Source: Zoroaster sp. YZ-2022
Taxonomy: Eukaryota > Echinodermata > Asteroidea > Forcipulatida > Zoroasteridae
Assembly (NCBI GenBank): GCA_029582265.1
Contig: CM055817.1
Location: 28,576,258-28,640,257 of the forward strand
DNA: 64,000 nucleotides
Reading direction: 5' to 3'
Both the position numbers and the translations under genes were made by a program. The notes beneath the pieces are model-generated. The model made no database searches. It was not told where the DNA came from and saw only the letters and a list, made by a program, of their open reading frames with translations. Below are positions 31,566-46,000 of the stretch, one piece after another; the stretch's first letter is position 1, and every line of letters begins with the position of its first letter.

Positions 31566-32787
31566 CAAGTAGTACTAACTAGTCCAAACGTAATTTTAGG
31601 CAAGACCCGATCGACAGGACGGGTGGGTGGGTAGATAAGACTGTGAGTGGGAGGGTTTTTTGGAACAGTTTTTTGGGACAGTAGGTGGCAGGAGACTGAT
31701 GAAGTTTTGTTATTTATCGAAATTGACATTATTGTTTGCAGTATTATCTGTACATAATATTACTACAATAGTACCAAATTGCAACAAATCGGCTACATGT
31801 ATATTGATAATTATTGGGACACCGAGTTCTTTGTTTAGTATTTACGATAAAATTGAAATAAACTTAAAACGCATGAACTGTAATCATTGTACACACAAAT
31901 TTCATTGTTTGTCCCCAGACGTTTGAGACAATTTTTATGTGGATAAATGCAAAAGATGAAACGAATCAAGTTAATGCCCTTCCATTAAATGTGTGCAACG
32001 ATTCTCAAACGATTCAAACATACGAAAACAAAGAACATCGTATTGTAGAATCAACCCATGTTGAAACACGAGGTCGTCACGTAATCATACCACAACGTGT
32101 ACAGCTCCTGCTATGGAAATTTCCCTTTCTGCAAACCACCACCGGACTAGAGTTGAATGACAATAGAACGTTCACTATTTTGTATTGATATGGTGATAAT
32201 TAGGGTGAGAAAGGATGGTACCACATTCTACCCATAGTTGGTAAATTCGAGCAATAACATTTCGAAGTTTATATTGAATACATCATAATCTTCGCAGATT
32301 ACACCAAAATGTTAATGAAATAATATTTACTGACGTAATGATGACGTAATTGTTTTAGAAACTAAGTCACATTATGAGCTTTCATATGGTGCACGTTTTG
32401 TTTTTATGCGAAAATGCCAAGTGCTTAATATATGGCAGCTCGTGTGTCGAGTTTTGTTTAGGTCGAGTTTTCACAAGGGTCGAGATGTCTTAACCCCCTG
32501 CAGGGTCACACTCTTTGTTTAGGTCGACTTGTCCGTTCTCGCCAATCTATATTTCCCGCCGATTGGACTAAAATGTTAATAAAATAACATTTACTGAGGT
32601 AATGATGACGTAATTGGTTCTACATTACGAGCTTTCATGCTGCATGTTTTGTGATGCATTTGATGCTCTGTCGGACATCATCCATCGACAACTTTCACGT
32701 GTTAAACCTATGGGGTTTTGGCGGAAACAAGAAGAAAAATAATTGAACAAAAACAATAGGCTTTCGACGGCCAGGCCGAAACCCCAA
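31566..32787 (-). repeat. Interspersed repeat A, copy 2 (inverted)
   Basis: Reverse complement of 5075-6562, shorter by internal deletions. Matching blocks: GTACTAACTAGTCCAAACGTA at 31570, GACCCGATCGACAGGACGGG at 31605, GTCGAGATGTCTTAACCCCC at 32479, and CATCGACAACTTTCACGTGTTAA at 32684. The end at about 32740-32785 has GAACAAAAACAATAGG followed by a hairpin-like CGACGGCCAGGCCG. Confidence 0.75.
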
Positions 32788-35629
32788 TAAACAAAATATT
32801 CTATAAAAAAGAACAAATGTCGACTACTTTTTGTTTTCTTTGTTAATCCCTCTTAATGCGTTTATTACATGTATGTAAACGGGCAGTGGAATTTCACTGA
32901 TAATGAACTTGATTTTATTGCATTGCATCGCATTGCATTGTATTGTATTATACAACAGCGGCGTAGCCATGGGGGGGGGGGGGGGACCCGTCCCCCACAC
33001 CCCACAAATTTCAAGTTCCACCAGGTGCCCCCAACGAAAAATCCCGATAGTGCCCCCAAAAAATAAAAGAAAAAGAAAAGGCAAACAACGATGCTCACGT
33101 CCAAACTATTAATTAGCAAAGGGATGGTAAATTATAAAATGATTACGTGCTTTCTTGATTGTCTAAGACCATCATACTAAGTATCAAACATGTACGTACA
33201 ACAACGTAGTGGCAGATCCAGGGGACGTGTGTCCCGCCCCGCCCACCTTTATTCAAAATCAACCATGTATTAAAAAAAATATCAAATAGAACCAATACGA
33301 AACGAACAAATAAATAATTTAATGTTTTATTGAGTGTATCAGAGTGCAATTGTAATTATGTGATGTGTTCTACCGAAATCTGACTGAATTGGAAAGAGCT
33401 CAGAACTGAGAAATAGCCAAATATAAGGCAATGTTATTCTTCTGTAATGCCCGTTGCTAGGGTAAATGAAGTACCTTTGTAAGAAGTTAATTACTTCAAT
33501 TATATCAAAGTGAAACTTTAAAGGGCAATAACTCTGTTTAGAGTTTTCGTAAAAACAAATTAAAAATTACAGCTTTTGTAAGTCCAACTATAAGAAAGCT
33601 ATCATTTTAAAGCTGAAGATCTCTACTTTCATTATCAATAACCAAATCAATTTGGATTTCTTACCCAAATGTATCTGATTTCAGTATAACACATCACATA
33701 AAAGCATGCTACAAAATTAATTTACGAAGTGAAATATTTTTAATATTTTTGTTGCTTATAACTCACAAAGTGACTGCGGGTGTGGCTTTCCACCTTGCCG
33801 TATGGATTAAATATGCTGAATGTACACTGACTGCATGCATGGTGCAATTTCTTTTCTCAGGCAGACTTACAGTCACATTCGTAGGGATGTTAAGTTCAAC
33901 AAACTATATCGGATGAGGTCATACAAATTTCCGTATGTCGCTGTAATAGGGCGCTTTACCTATCTGTTGGCCATTTTGGTCAAAAACAGTTACTGTATTT
34001 TCCACATACATGTATTTTAATATGCAGGGGTTGTCATTGCAACCTTAAATAGACCCACATCGTTGATTTGAGAGAGGAGTCCTAGGAAAAATCAGAAAAT
34101 ATTTGCGTGGTTGGTCGAAGCCTTCTCATTATATGGTGCCCCTTCGGTATAAAGGAACACGAGAAAATTTGAACGAGTCACTAATGTGCCTACCAAAACA
34201 TTGTCTGGATATCAGGCATATTCAGCTGGTGCCTTCATTACATACGTTCACCTTTCCTTACAACATAACGTGACAATTACATGTAGCAGCAGAGCACTGG
34301 GTCTTTTTGCATGCTCGCTCCCCGATATAAAGTTCAAGGTCCAATGGTCCATTATATGACACCATCTTTCGGCAGTTTTCCCAGCCAAAACTAACTAAAC
34401 TGCTGTCAAGTCAAGTTTTACTTGATTTATTCAAATAAGACCATCACTCATCTTGTTACTTTTTTCTTTGACCATGTTTATTTTAAAGTTTTTATCAAAC
34501 GAATCAATTTGAATTGAGCAGTCTGAAAGTTGTACCCTGTTGTGATGTTTTACATGTTCGATAGTGTTATCAAAATATGCATAACATTTTTCGACATTTT
34601 AAACAAGATATAAAGCATTCAACGGCAGTTTTGTAGAGAAAGTATGTCACCTTAGATGTCACTGCAAGTGAAATAGACTTGCCAAGATAACTTTTCTCAG
34701 AATAGTATGTCACATTCCAACAAAGCAATCTAACAAATTTATAGCGGGATTCAAAGTTCGTAAACCAGTGTACACGTGTTTCCGGGGTACCAATTACTCC
34801 TGCATTACATAATTGTCAGTGACTAATTATGTGAAAAGCACAACTGATTTATAGTAGTTCTGATAAGGATCTTTGGTTTAAAACTCAACATTCTGATCAG
34901 TGTGTTATGATTGGGGTTTCCCTTAACTTTTTGTTCACTAGTCGGTTGGACCATTACCCTGCGATTCATGGTGACAATATACACGCACGGACGCTTGAAG
35001 GGACTAAATCATTTAGTACGTTTGAATAGCGTGTAAAACGTTCATATAGGGGCACACAATTCCTTCTCAAATGGTGTAAACAGACTAATAGAGACCCTCT
35101 AGACCCAAGAAAATAATTTCAAGCCAAATAAAAAGTTTACATGGGTGCCCGCACACAATCCCTTCAAAAAACAAAATTGTTACCCAAATCCAAATTTTTT
35201 GCACATTTTTTGCACTACTGACATTCTACAGAGAAACCATGAGATTCTATTTGTCTGGCCATTCTAATACCCACAACCAGACCTCAAAATAAACATCTCA
35301 GGGTGCCTCAATGTCTGGACCACCGAGAGCAAGTTACAGGATGACTGAATGCATTTGGATTAGTGCGGCTAACATCAATGACTAACAGCTGTACAGTTTC
35401 AATGGGTTGTCTGCTTGCAGGGTGGTTTATTTACTTTGAAAGCTGCATACGAGGTCAATGGTTGACCCCAGCTTGAAAGTTTGTTTACCATGTTATCGGA
35501 CACTGTATCAATAGAGAACTTATGCAAAGTGGCTGAATTTGAGTTTTCCATGACGGAGTAAACAACAATTGTTTACAAACAGACTAAATGGTTTAGTACT
35601 GGCCTGAATCGCAGGGTTTTAAGTTTAAC
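32788..35629. other. Non-coding stretch with G-run repeat pieces
   Basis: GCGGCGTAGCCATGG followed by about 14 G and a GTGCCCCCAA phrase (32957-33060) is one piece of the dispersed G-run repeat. A TTGCATTGCATCG/TTGTATTG tract precedes it. A second piece (GTAGTGGCAGATCCAGGGG) is at 33207. At 34937 the phrase CACTAGTCGGTTGGACCA appears, repeated at 35638 beside the next element. No gene is supported. Confidence 0.4.
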
Positions 35630-35935
35630 TTTTTGTTCACTAGTCGGTTGGACCAGTAAGTTTAACTTTCAGCTTTTCCGCAAGCATTTTCACTGGTCTG
35701 CATGTTTTTTAAGTTATTTTTATAAGAATCTGCAAGATGGACCACAACTGTCAATATTTTTGAGGAAGGACAAAGACAGTTGGAGATTGCTTTTCGTGGC
35801 CCACCAGGATTCAATGCATGTTATTTTGACTAGCCCGCTGGAGTACTAGGGGTTTTGACTAGTCCGCTGCCGGTGTTACTGGCATTTGGCCTGCGGACCA
35901 CTGGCAAATTCGAACCCTACTGCCCAGATTGCATA
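35630..35935. repeat. Interspersed element containing the short form of the 34-bp repeat
   Basis: Both flanks match, in reverse complement, the flanks of the minisatellite at 56897-58540: AGAATCTGCAAGATGGACCACA near 35726 against 58591-58620, and ACTGGCATTTGGCC near 35878 against 56866-56885. Between them lies only about one and a half copies of the GGGGTTTTGACTAG unit, so this is the unexpanded form. Confidence 0.75.
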
Positions 35936-36793
35936 TTAACTGGAGAAACACATTACTTAATTGCCACTTTCCACCATGATAAGCTGGAACACTGTGCTTT
36001 TATGTGCATGTCACAAACAGTCTCAGGGTTTTTCAGTTTTTCCATCAAAATGAATTATTCATGTGTATGAAAACTTCAGTTGTAAACAAATCACTCTTAC
36101 AGCATCCAAAGTATTCCAAAAGGCCACATTTGTTTCCATGATTTGAAAGGAAGGTACATTTTATAACCAGATTATCAAGTGAATACAAACAAATTCTAAA
36201 AGGTTGTTATACACATCAATTATCCTGAGCAATTATTTTGTCTGCTTTCATCTTAGAGAAAACGGCAATTGTTATGTTAAATTTTTTTAAAGTTGCTGGA
36301 TGGCTACTTTTTGTAAAACACAAAAAACATGTAATGTTTTTCATTGACATTCTTGAAAACTAGAGGGTTTGAGATGAAGGTATGTGTCCAAAAACCAATG
36401 TAGTACTATTCCTTTAACTCCTCAAAGGTTTGCTTGGACTTAGTTTGATACATTGTAAATTGTTTCAGCTGGATCTGGCATACACATGGGAATATATACA
36501 TGAACTGCAAAAAGGTCCCAAGATGTACCAGTATAAACCTTTATCACACTGCGGCCATCTTTGTCAGATTCCCTGCATACACAATGACAATGATAGTACT
36601 AATTCTCATTTTACAAAAGGGTGCCAGACTATTTTTCCTTCCAGTCTCTGTTTGGTTACATTGACTTAAATGAAAGAGAAACAAAATGACTGTACCATGC
36701 TAAAGGTCTATATAGAGTAGGCCGTAGGGACTTTTCCATAACCGCCATGCCAATAAAGCTGCAATAACTAAAGAGGTTATACATGACATCAAA

Positions 36794-37047
36794 TCACTTG
36801 TCTGTCTTAGCTTTCTTCAACACACCAACTGATGGGATAACGGTTGTTTTTATACCGGAGGAAACTGATGGGAAGACAGGAGCTACAGCTGTAGGATTGG
36901 TTACTAAGGAGCTAACGATGTTGACTTGAGGTCGTGTTACTATAGTGATGGGAAATGTTGAGATTGAACTGGGTAGAGGTAGCAATGGCCTGGATGTGTC
37001 AGGAGGGACCACACCCCATTTGGATTTTCTCTTTCTCTCAGGCTCAT
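36794..37047 (-). CDS. SAP30BP: SAP30BP coding exon 7 (C-terminus)
   Basis: Acceptor GTTTAG, then 2 nt finishing residue 274, then residues 275-357 and TGA at 36794-36796. It carries ERKRKSKWGVV, matching the vertebrate KRKSKWD stretch except that the acidic residue after Trp is Gly, and the conserved C-terminus KTTVIPSVGVLKKAK. Confidence 0.93.
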
Positions 37048-40000
37048 CTAAACAAAGACAAACAAAATCCAGTTTAAAACAATTTTCTGTTTACTTGAAC
37101 TATACTACTCAAAACAATTTAGGGAACACCGGATTTTTAACATCAAATAGGTTTGAAATGTTCCATGAACCGGGATTTTCATTTGTAACCCCCTCTCTCT
37201 TTCAGTAGTCATGTCATGAAATGTGTAATCACTACATGCATCCTTTATCATCTGTTTCATTGTGCAGTTGTTTCTCATCAATTCTGTGAAACATTGTGTT
37301 TATCTGAAATAAATGATCTTGCTTTAACTGAGATTATTCCGGTGTTCCCTAAATTGTTTTGAGTAGTATATATGTTAACAATTATGCTGTATGTGGTGTC
37401 TGATGTTTCCATGGAAGATAAACAAATCAGGTGTGAAATGGCTATCACTGCATTACATTGTAACAGCCGTTAGGCCAACAAAATATGTCTGCAGTTTCTG
37501 GTCATAGGTCGGCTTCAAAATCAGTGCGGTGATGCGTTTTTTTTGGTTTTTTTGTGGGGGTAATCTATTTATTTTTTGCCAACAAGTGAAATATGTGATA
37601 CATGTATACACGGCTATTGGATCCAGAGTAAATTTTGGTGACTGAGAGAAGCCTCACAAACCCCTATGTGAAAAAGTCGTTTAAAAGACAGAAATCCAAT
37701 CGATCCAGCAATTTATGCTGCAATTGGACACCATTTCATAGGGAAAAAAAGTAAACTAAAAATGCTGACATGCAGGTGTGAGGCAACACACGCTGAGACC
37801 AGAAACCAGAGACTTTCTTTTATTGGCATTAAAAGGAGTAATTAACCTTGTACATTGTACATGAATCCTATGAGGCAAACAAACCCAAATAACCAGTACT
37901 GGAATTGCACCATTTTCAGAGTATTAGGCTTAAAATAAAGCAACATTTTGGAGGGTAGCAAGGCTCTATTGTAGGGCAGTGGAGGGTAGCAAGGCTCTAT
38001 TGTAGGGCAGTGCCAAAAATGGTCTAGACAAAATGGCACACAGGGAAGTAAATAAAAACTGACTGACTGAAGAGAAACAAAGCCCATGCCATTGTCTAAG
38101 AAACAGTGAAATAAAAATGATGATTTTGAATTTGGGATTATTAATTAGCATTATGAAATAATCTCTTTGGGTGCCCGTATGACATGTTTTTTTAAAAGCA
38201 CTGTGAATAATAGGTTATAAAACTAATTTTGATGTCCAATCAACCAAGACAATTCAATCAAGTGATAACTGATCCAGAGGTTTGCAAAAGGGTACAATGG
38301 CCAAAGGAAAATAGGCCATGATAAAACTGGCCTTGAAGAGGGTGTTTTTGCGAGGGGCACTTCATCCAGTCAGACTGCAACGACAACACTGACATTCATG
38401 GCTGCCGTGAAATACCAGGTCTGCATTACTAGGGTCTATTTATTGACTCTCAGCAGGTGCTACATGTATGTGTATTCATACACAAAATGGAATTGTATTC
38501 AGGGACTAACATTTGTCACATGGTCTTTACCACAGGTTAATGACCAGTTTTGGGTGTGGCCACATGCCTGTATCGATTTCGTTTTAAAAATATACATGGC
38601 CGAGCGGGTCTAAGCGCATCAGACTTGTGTTCTGATGGCTGAATCGTCAGAATGTGGGTTCGAATCCTGGCCACGACCATGGTTATTGTGTCCTTGAGCA
38701 AGACACTTTATTGTGTTTCTCTTCACCCAGAAGTACAGTGTATAAATGGGTATCTGTGAGGGTAGAGGTTGATATTGTGGTTGAAAAAGCTTCCAATGCG
38801 CTACGGTAGCTCGTGGCTGTATACTCCCCAGGGAGCTGAGAAAGTTTAAGGATTGATATTAGCCCAATGACCAGGGATAATAATGTAAAAGCGCCTTGTA
38901 TCCTTTGGCAATTCGGCACTCTATAAATCCAGTTATTATTATTTGTTGAATAAAGCAAAATAGAAATGGGCAAATTCACGTTTTGGGGACAACACACGAA
39001 ACACTTTCAAAATGCATGAGTCAGTGTAATTGTGAAACAATCTTTGTCACTCTGACTGGTTCAAATCCGCATCGTGCATCGCACACTGACTAAATGGAAC
39101 AGCTGGCAAATACCTGCCATATGCGCACTGCTCTGATTTTGATAAGCCATGTCTTTATCATCCGTCAGTACACCCCCCTACGTGATTATGTTTTGTCAAA
39201 TCAGATTGTCTATAAACCGTCTTGGACATAATAATAATAATAATAATAATAATGTATAGATTTATATAGCGCACGTATCCACCAACTAAGTGGCGCTCAA
39301 GGCGCATTATATTATTATCCCTGCTCATAAGGCTCATAAGGCTCATAAATCATTCCTGAAACCATCTCAGCTCCCTGGGGAGTATACAGCTCAATTGCTG
39401 CCATTTCTAGCGCATAGAGAGCAAACCATCTCTGCCTTCACAGGTACCCATTTAACCCCTGGGTGGAGAGAAGCAATTATGGTTAAGTGTCTTGCTCAAG
39501 GACACAGGTGTCACGCCTGGCTCGAACCCACACTCTGCTGCTGGCAACACCAGAACTTGAGTTCAGTGCGCTAGACCACTCGGCCACGACAATCCACTTT
39601 TCGTGCATTATACAACACACGGGACCTACGGCTTTACGTCCCATCCGAAGGACGAAGCAATTATGGTTAAGTACCTTGCTCAAGGATACAAGTGTCACGA
39701 CCGGGGCTCGAACCCACACCCTGCTGCTGGCAACACCAGAACTTGAGTTCGGTGCGCTAGACCGCTCGGCCACGACACTCCATTTATGCTATAGAACTGA
39801 AAATGGATAAATAGATCGCACTAATGGTGGTTTGTTTGCTTCGTTAGATCAGTGTCAACCTACCCGATGAGCTAGCTGGTAATGACATCGCACTAATGGT
39901 GGTTTGTTTGCTTCGTTAGATCAGTGTCAACCTACCTGATGAGCTAGCTGGTAATGACATCGCACTAATAGTGGTTTGTTTGCTTCGTTAGATCAGTGTC

Positions 40001-43000
40001 AACCTACCTGATGAGCTAGCTGGTAATGACATCGCACTAATAGTGGTTTGTTTGCTTCGTTAGATCAGTGTCAACCTACCTGATGAGCTAGCTGGTAATG
40101 ACATCGCACTAATGGTGGTTTGTTTGCTTCGTTAGATCAGTGTCAACCTACCTGATGAGCTAGCTGGTAATGAGTGACTAGTTGTTATTGATAGCAATGG
40201 TTGTACTGTAGATGTAGTAGAGAGACCTGATACTACGGTGGATGATGCAGTGGTTGTAGATACACCTAATGTTGTGATGGTAGTTACTGCAGGACCAGCC
40301 GCTGGGATGGGTGCCTTCTTAGCCATACCCATCTTAAACTCCACCTTGGTCCGTTCTTTCTTCTCCTTCTCTCTTTTGGCCATGTCTTCTTTCTGTGCCT
40401 TAGCTACATGTATTAGGAACAATAACACAAGTATACTTCACCAATCAAAATCCAGAATTGATCGATCAAATTTGATTTAGTGAATACCGAGGGGGCTCAG
40501 GATAGGAATAGGCTAACACAAAACTATGTAACTCTCTACCCCAAAGCAAATTATATCAAATGACATCATCAACCACAAATTTTAAGTTCCAAAAGTTTGA
40601 AATCCACTGGATTTGTGAAAGATTCTCATGCCTGGATGCCCTACTATTCATTAAAACCTTAGCAAACAAGGGATTGGACAGGTCCAACAAAATCAGGTTT
40701 GTATCAAAGGCTCACCTTCCCCCACCCTCCAAATAAACCAAATAAAAGCCTTGATTAGTAGGAGGTGTTGTTCACTTACCGAGTGCCTCATAGTAGGAAC
40801 TTTCATCCCACCCATGGGAATCATAAACATCGTTAGGATAATTACTTCCTAATTCATCAATCCGTAAGTAGGATATCAGCTTGTCATAAATACTGCAAAT
40901 CAGAAGAAAATACCAATATCTAAGGTTACTCACAATTATTATTATGTACATTTCTGGTAATGAAACCAAGGATTCCTCAAAAGCACACTTAAGCACTGTA
41001 GCTCAGAAGCCTGAGGAAACCTGTAAACAAGGGCGCTTGCTATGTGAACCAAAAACACCGAGGTACATGTAAATCTGGGTTCTGGGTTCTTTTACTTAAA
41101 ATAACCTAGTACACAGGACCTATGTATGGCTGACCACAGGCTATTAACTACCTTTTTGTATTCAATAGTTCATTGGGACTTAGCACTAAGCAGTTTGCAA
41201 CAGCTTATTCTTTACCTATATTAACCCTCCTACTACATGTACTACACGGGTCAAAATCAGTCAAAATGTTGATATACTCGCCAAGGTATATCTCGTGCAC
41301 TTAACCCTCCTACTACTACACGGGTCAAAATCAGTCAAAATGTTGATATACTCGCCAAGGTATATCTCGTGCACTTAACCCTCCTACTACTACACGGGTC
41401 AAAAACAGTCAAAATGTTGATATACTCGCCAAGGTATATCTCGTGCACTTAACCCTCCTACTACTACACGGGTCAAAATCAGTCAAAATGTTGATATACT
41501 CGCCAAGGTATATCTCGTGCACTTAACCCTCCTACTACTACACGGGTCAAAAACAGTCAAAATGTTGATATACTTCCCAAGATATATCAAGTGCACTTAA
41601 AAGTCAAACACTGTCAAACCTTACATTTACAGGTCAAAATGAGTTGACTGTTTTTAACTGGTAAAAGCATTGTCTGGTATTGTTCAGGGTGGTCAAAATG
41701 ACAGTAAAAACCAGTCAAAAATACCCCTGTGTGCACATTTGGGTCAACAGTCAAAACAGGCACTTAACCGATATTGACCACTATAGCTACTTACCACTAA
41801 AGTGCAGCTATAGTAGGAGTGTGAAAGGGTCAATATGGTCACGATCAGCGCAGACTTTCAACAGGGCATGAAATCGGTGTCGTAGTTTAAGATGAACACA
41901 GTGACTGAAAATTACTGACTCATTTATGCACAAGCAATGGTAACATGACCTTATCACTCCGATTCCATGCCCTGTTGATCATGATGAAATTGTCCCTTTA
42001 AATGCATTTGAATACATGTATGAATATTATTAATACTTACATAGTGTATGTATTTGAGTTATATTCATACATTTATGAATAATATTAATACTTACATAGT
42101 GTATGTATTTGAGTTATATTCATACATTTATGAATAATATTAATACTTACATAGTGTATGTATTTGAGTTATATTCATACATTTATGAATAATATTAATA
42201 CTTACATAGTGTATGTATTTGAGTTATATTCATACATTTATGAATAATATTAATACTTACATAGTGTATGTATTTGAGTTATATTCATACATGTATGAAT
42301 AATATTAATACTTACATAGTGTATGTATTTGAGTTATATTCATACATGTATGAATAATATTAATACTTACATAGTGTATGTATTTGAGTTATATTCATAC
42401 ATTTATGAATAATATTAATACTTACATAGTGTATGTATTTGAGTTATATTCATACATGTATGAATAATATTAATACTTACATAGTGTATGTATTTGAGTT
42501 ATATTCATACATGTATGAATAATATTAATACTTACATAGTGTATGTATTTGAGTTATATTCATACATTTATGAATAATATTAATACTTACATAGTGTATG
42601 TATTTGAGTTATATTCATACATTTATGAATAATATTAATACTTACATAGTGTATGTATTTGAGTTATATTCATACATTTATGAATAATATTAATACTTAC
42701 ATAGTGTATGTATTTGAGTTATATTCATACATTTATGAATAATATTAATACTTACATAGTGTGTGTATTTGAGTTATATTCATACATGTATGAATAATAT
42801 TAATACTTACATAGTGTATGTATTTGAGTTATATTCATACATTTATGAATAATATTAATACTTACATAGTGTATGTATTTGAGTTATATTCATACATTTA
42901 TGAATAATATTAATACTTACATAGTGTATGTATTTGAGTTATATTCATACATTTATGAATAATATTAATACTTACATAGTGTATGTATTTGAGTTATATT

Positions 43001-46000
43001 CATACATGTATGAATAATATTAATACTTACATAGTGTATGTATTTGAGTTATATTCATACATTTATGAATAATATTAATACTTACATAGTGTGTGTATTT
43101 GAGTTATATTCATACATGTATGAATAATATTAATACTTACATAGTGTATGTATTTGAGTTATATTCATACATTTATGAATAATATTAATACATATAGTGT
43201 ATGTATTTGAGTTATATTCATACATGTATGAATAATATTAATATATAGTGTATGTATTTGAGTTATATTCATACATGTATGAATAATATTAATACTTACA
43301 TAGTGTATGTATTTGAGTTATATTCATACATTTATGAATAATATTAATACTTACATAGTGTATGTATTTGAGTTATATTCATACATTTATGAATAATATT
43401 AATACTTACATAGTGTATGTATTTGAGTTATATTCATACATGTATGAATAATATTAATACTTACATAGTGTATGTATTTGAGTTATATTCATACATTTAT
43501 GAATAATATTAATACTTACATAGTGTATGTATTTGAGTTATATTCATACATGTATGAATAATATTAATACTTACATAGTGTATGTATTTGAGTTATATTC
43601 ATACATTTATGATAATATTAATACTTACATAGTGTATGTATTTGAGTTATATTCATACATTTATGAATAATATTAATACTTACATAGTGTATGTATTTGA
43701 GTTATATTCATACATATGAATAATATTAATACTTACATAGTGTATGTATTTGAGTTATATTCATACATTTATGAATAATATTAATACTTACATAGTGTAT
43801 GTATTTGAGTTATATTCATACATTTATGAATAATATTAATACTTACATAGTGTATGTATTTGAGTTATATTCATACATTTATGAATAATATTAATACTTA
43901 CATAGTGTATGTATTTGAGTTATATTCATACATTTATGAATAATATTAATACTTACATAGTGTATGTATTTGAGTTATATTCATACATTTATGAATAATA
44001 TTAATACTTACATAGTGTATGTATTTGAGTTATATTCATACATTTATGAATAATATTAATACTACATAGTGTGTGTATTTGAGTTATATTCATACATGTA
44101 TGAATAATATTAATACTTACATAGTGTATGTATTTGAGTTATATTCATACATTATGAATAATATTAATACTTACATAGTGTATGTATTTGAGTTATATTC
44201 ATACATGTTATGAATAATATTAATACTTACATAGTGTATGTATTTGAGTTATATTCATACATGTATGAATAATATTAATTTACATAGTGTATGTATTTGA
44301 GTTATATTCATACATGTATGAATAATATTAATACTTACATAGTGTATGTATTTGAGTTATATTCATACATGTATGAATAATATTAATACTTACATAGTGT
44401 ATGTATTTGAGTTATATTCATACATACAAATAATAATACTTTACATAGTGTATGTATTTGAGTTATATTCATACATTTATGAATAATATTAATACTTACA
44501 TAGTGTGTATTTGAGTTATATTCATACATGTATGAATAATATTAATACTTACATAGTGTATGTATTTGAGTTATATTCATACATGTATGAATAATATTAA
44601 TACTACATAGTGTATGTATTTGAGTTATATTCATACATTTATGAATAATATTAATACTTACATAGTGTGTGTATTTGAGTTATATTCATACATGTATGAA
44701 TAATATTAATACTTACATAGTGTATGTATTTGAGTTATATTCATACATTTATGAATAATATTAATACTTACATAGTGTATGTATTTGAGTTATATTCATA
44801 CATTTATGAATAATATTAATACTTACATAGTGTATGTATTTGAGTTATATTCATACATTTATGAATAATATGTACTTACATAGTGTATGTATTTGAGTTA
44901 TATTCATACATTTATGAATAATATTAATACTTACATAGTGTATGTATTTGAGTTATATTCATACATTTATGAATAATATTAATACTTACATAGTGTGTGT
45001 ATTTGAGTTATATTCATACATTTATGAATAATATTAATACTTACATAGTGTATGTATTTGAGTTATATTCATACATTTATGAATAATATTAATACTTACA
45101 TAGTGTATGTATTTGAGTTATATTCATACATTTATGAATAATATTAATACTTACATAGTGTATGTATTTGAGTTATATTCATACATTTATGAATAATATT
45201 AATACTTACATAGTGTATGTATTTGAGTTATATTCATACATTTATGAATAATATTAATACTTACATAGTGTATGTATTTGAGTTATATTCATACATTTAT
45301 GAATAATATTAATACTTACATAGTGTATTTGAGTTATATTCATACATTTATGAATAATATTAATACTACATAGTGTATGTATTTGAGTTATATTCATACA
45401 TTTATGAATAATATTAATACTTACATAGTGTATGTATTTGAGTTATATTCATACATTATGAATAATATTTATACTTACATAGTGTATGTATTTGAGTTAT
45501 ATTCATACATGTATGAATAATATTAATACTTACATAGTGTATGTATTTGAGTTATATTCATACATTTATGAATAATATTAATACTTACATAGTGTATGTA
45601 TTTGAGTTATATTCATACATTTATGAATAATATTAATACTTACATAGTGTGTGTATTTGAGTTATATTCATACATGTATGAATAATATTAATACTTACAT
45701 AGTGTATGTATTTGAGTTATATTCATACATTTATGAATAATATTAATACTTACATAGTGTATGTATTTGAGTTATATTCATACATTTATGAATAATATTA
45801 ATACTTACATAGTGTGTGTATTTGAGTTATATTCATACATGTATGAATAATATTAATACTTACATAGTGTATGTATTTGAGTTATATTCATACATTTATG
45901 AATAATATTAATACTTACATAGTGTATGTATTTGAGTTATATTCATACATTTATGAATAATATTAATACTTACATAGTGTATGTATTTGAGTTATATTCA

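Noticed and set aside
39483..39810. ORFs around 39290-39810 on both strands
   Set aside because: They are translations of the SINE copies, repeated wherever the SINE occurs.
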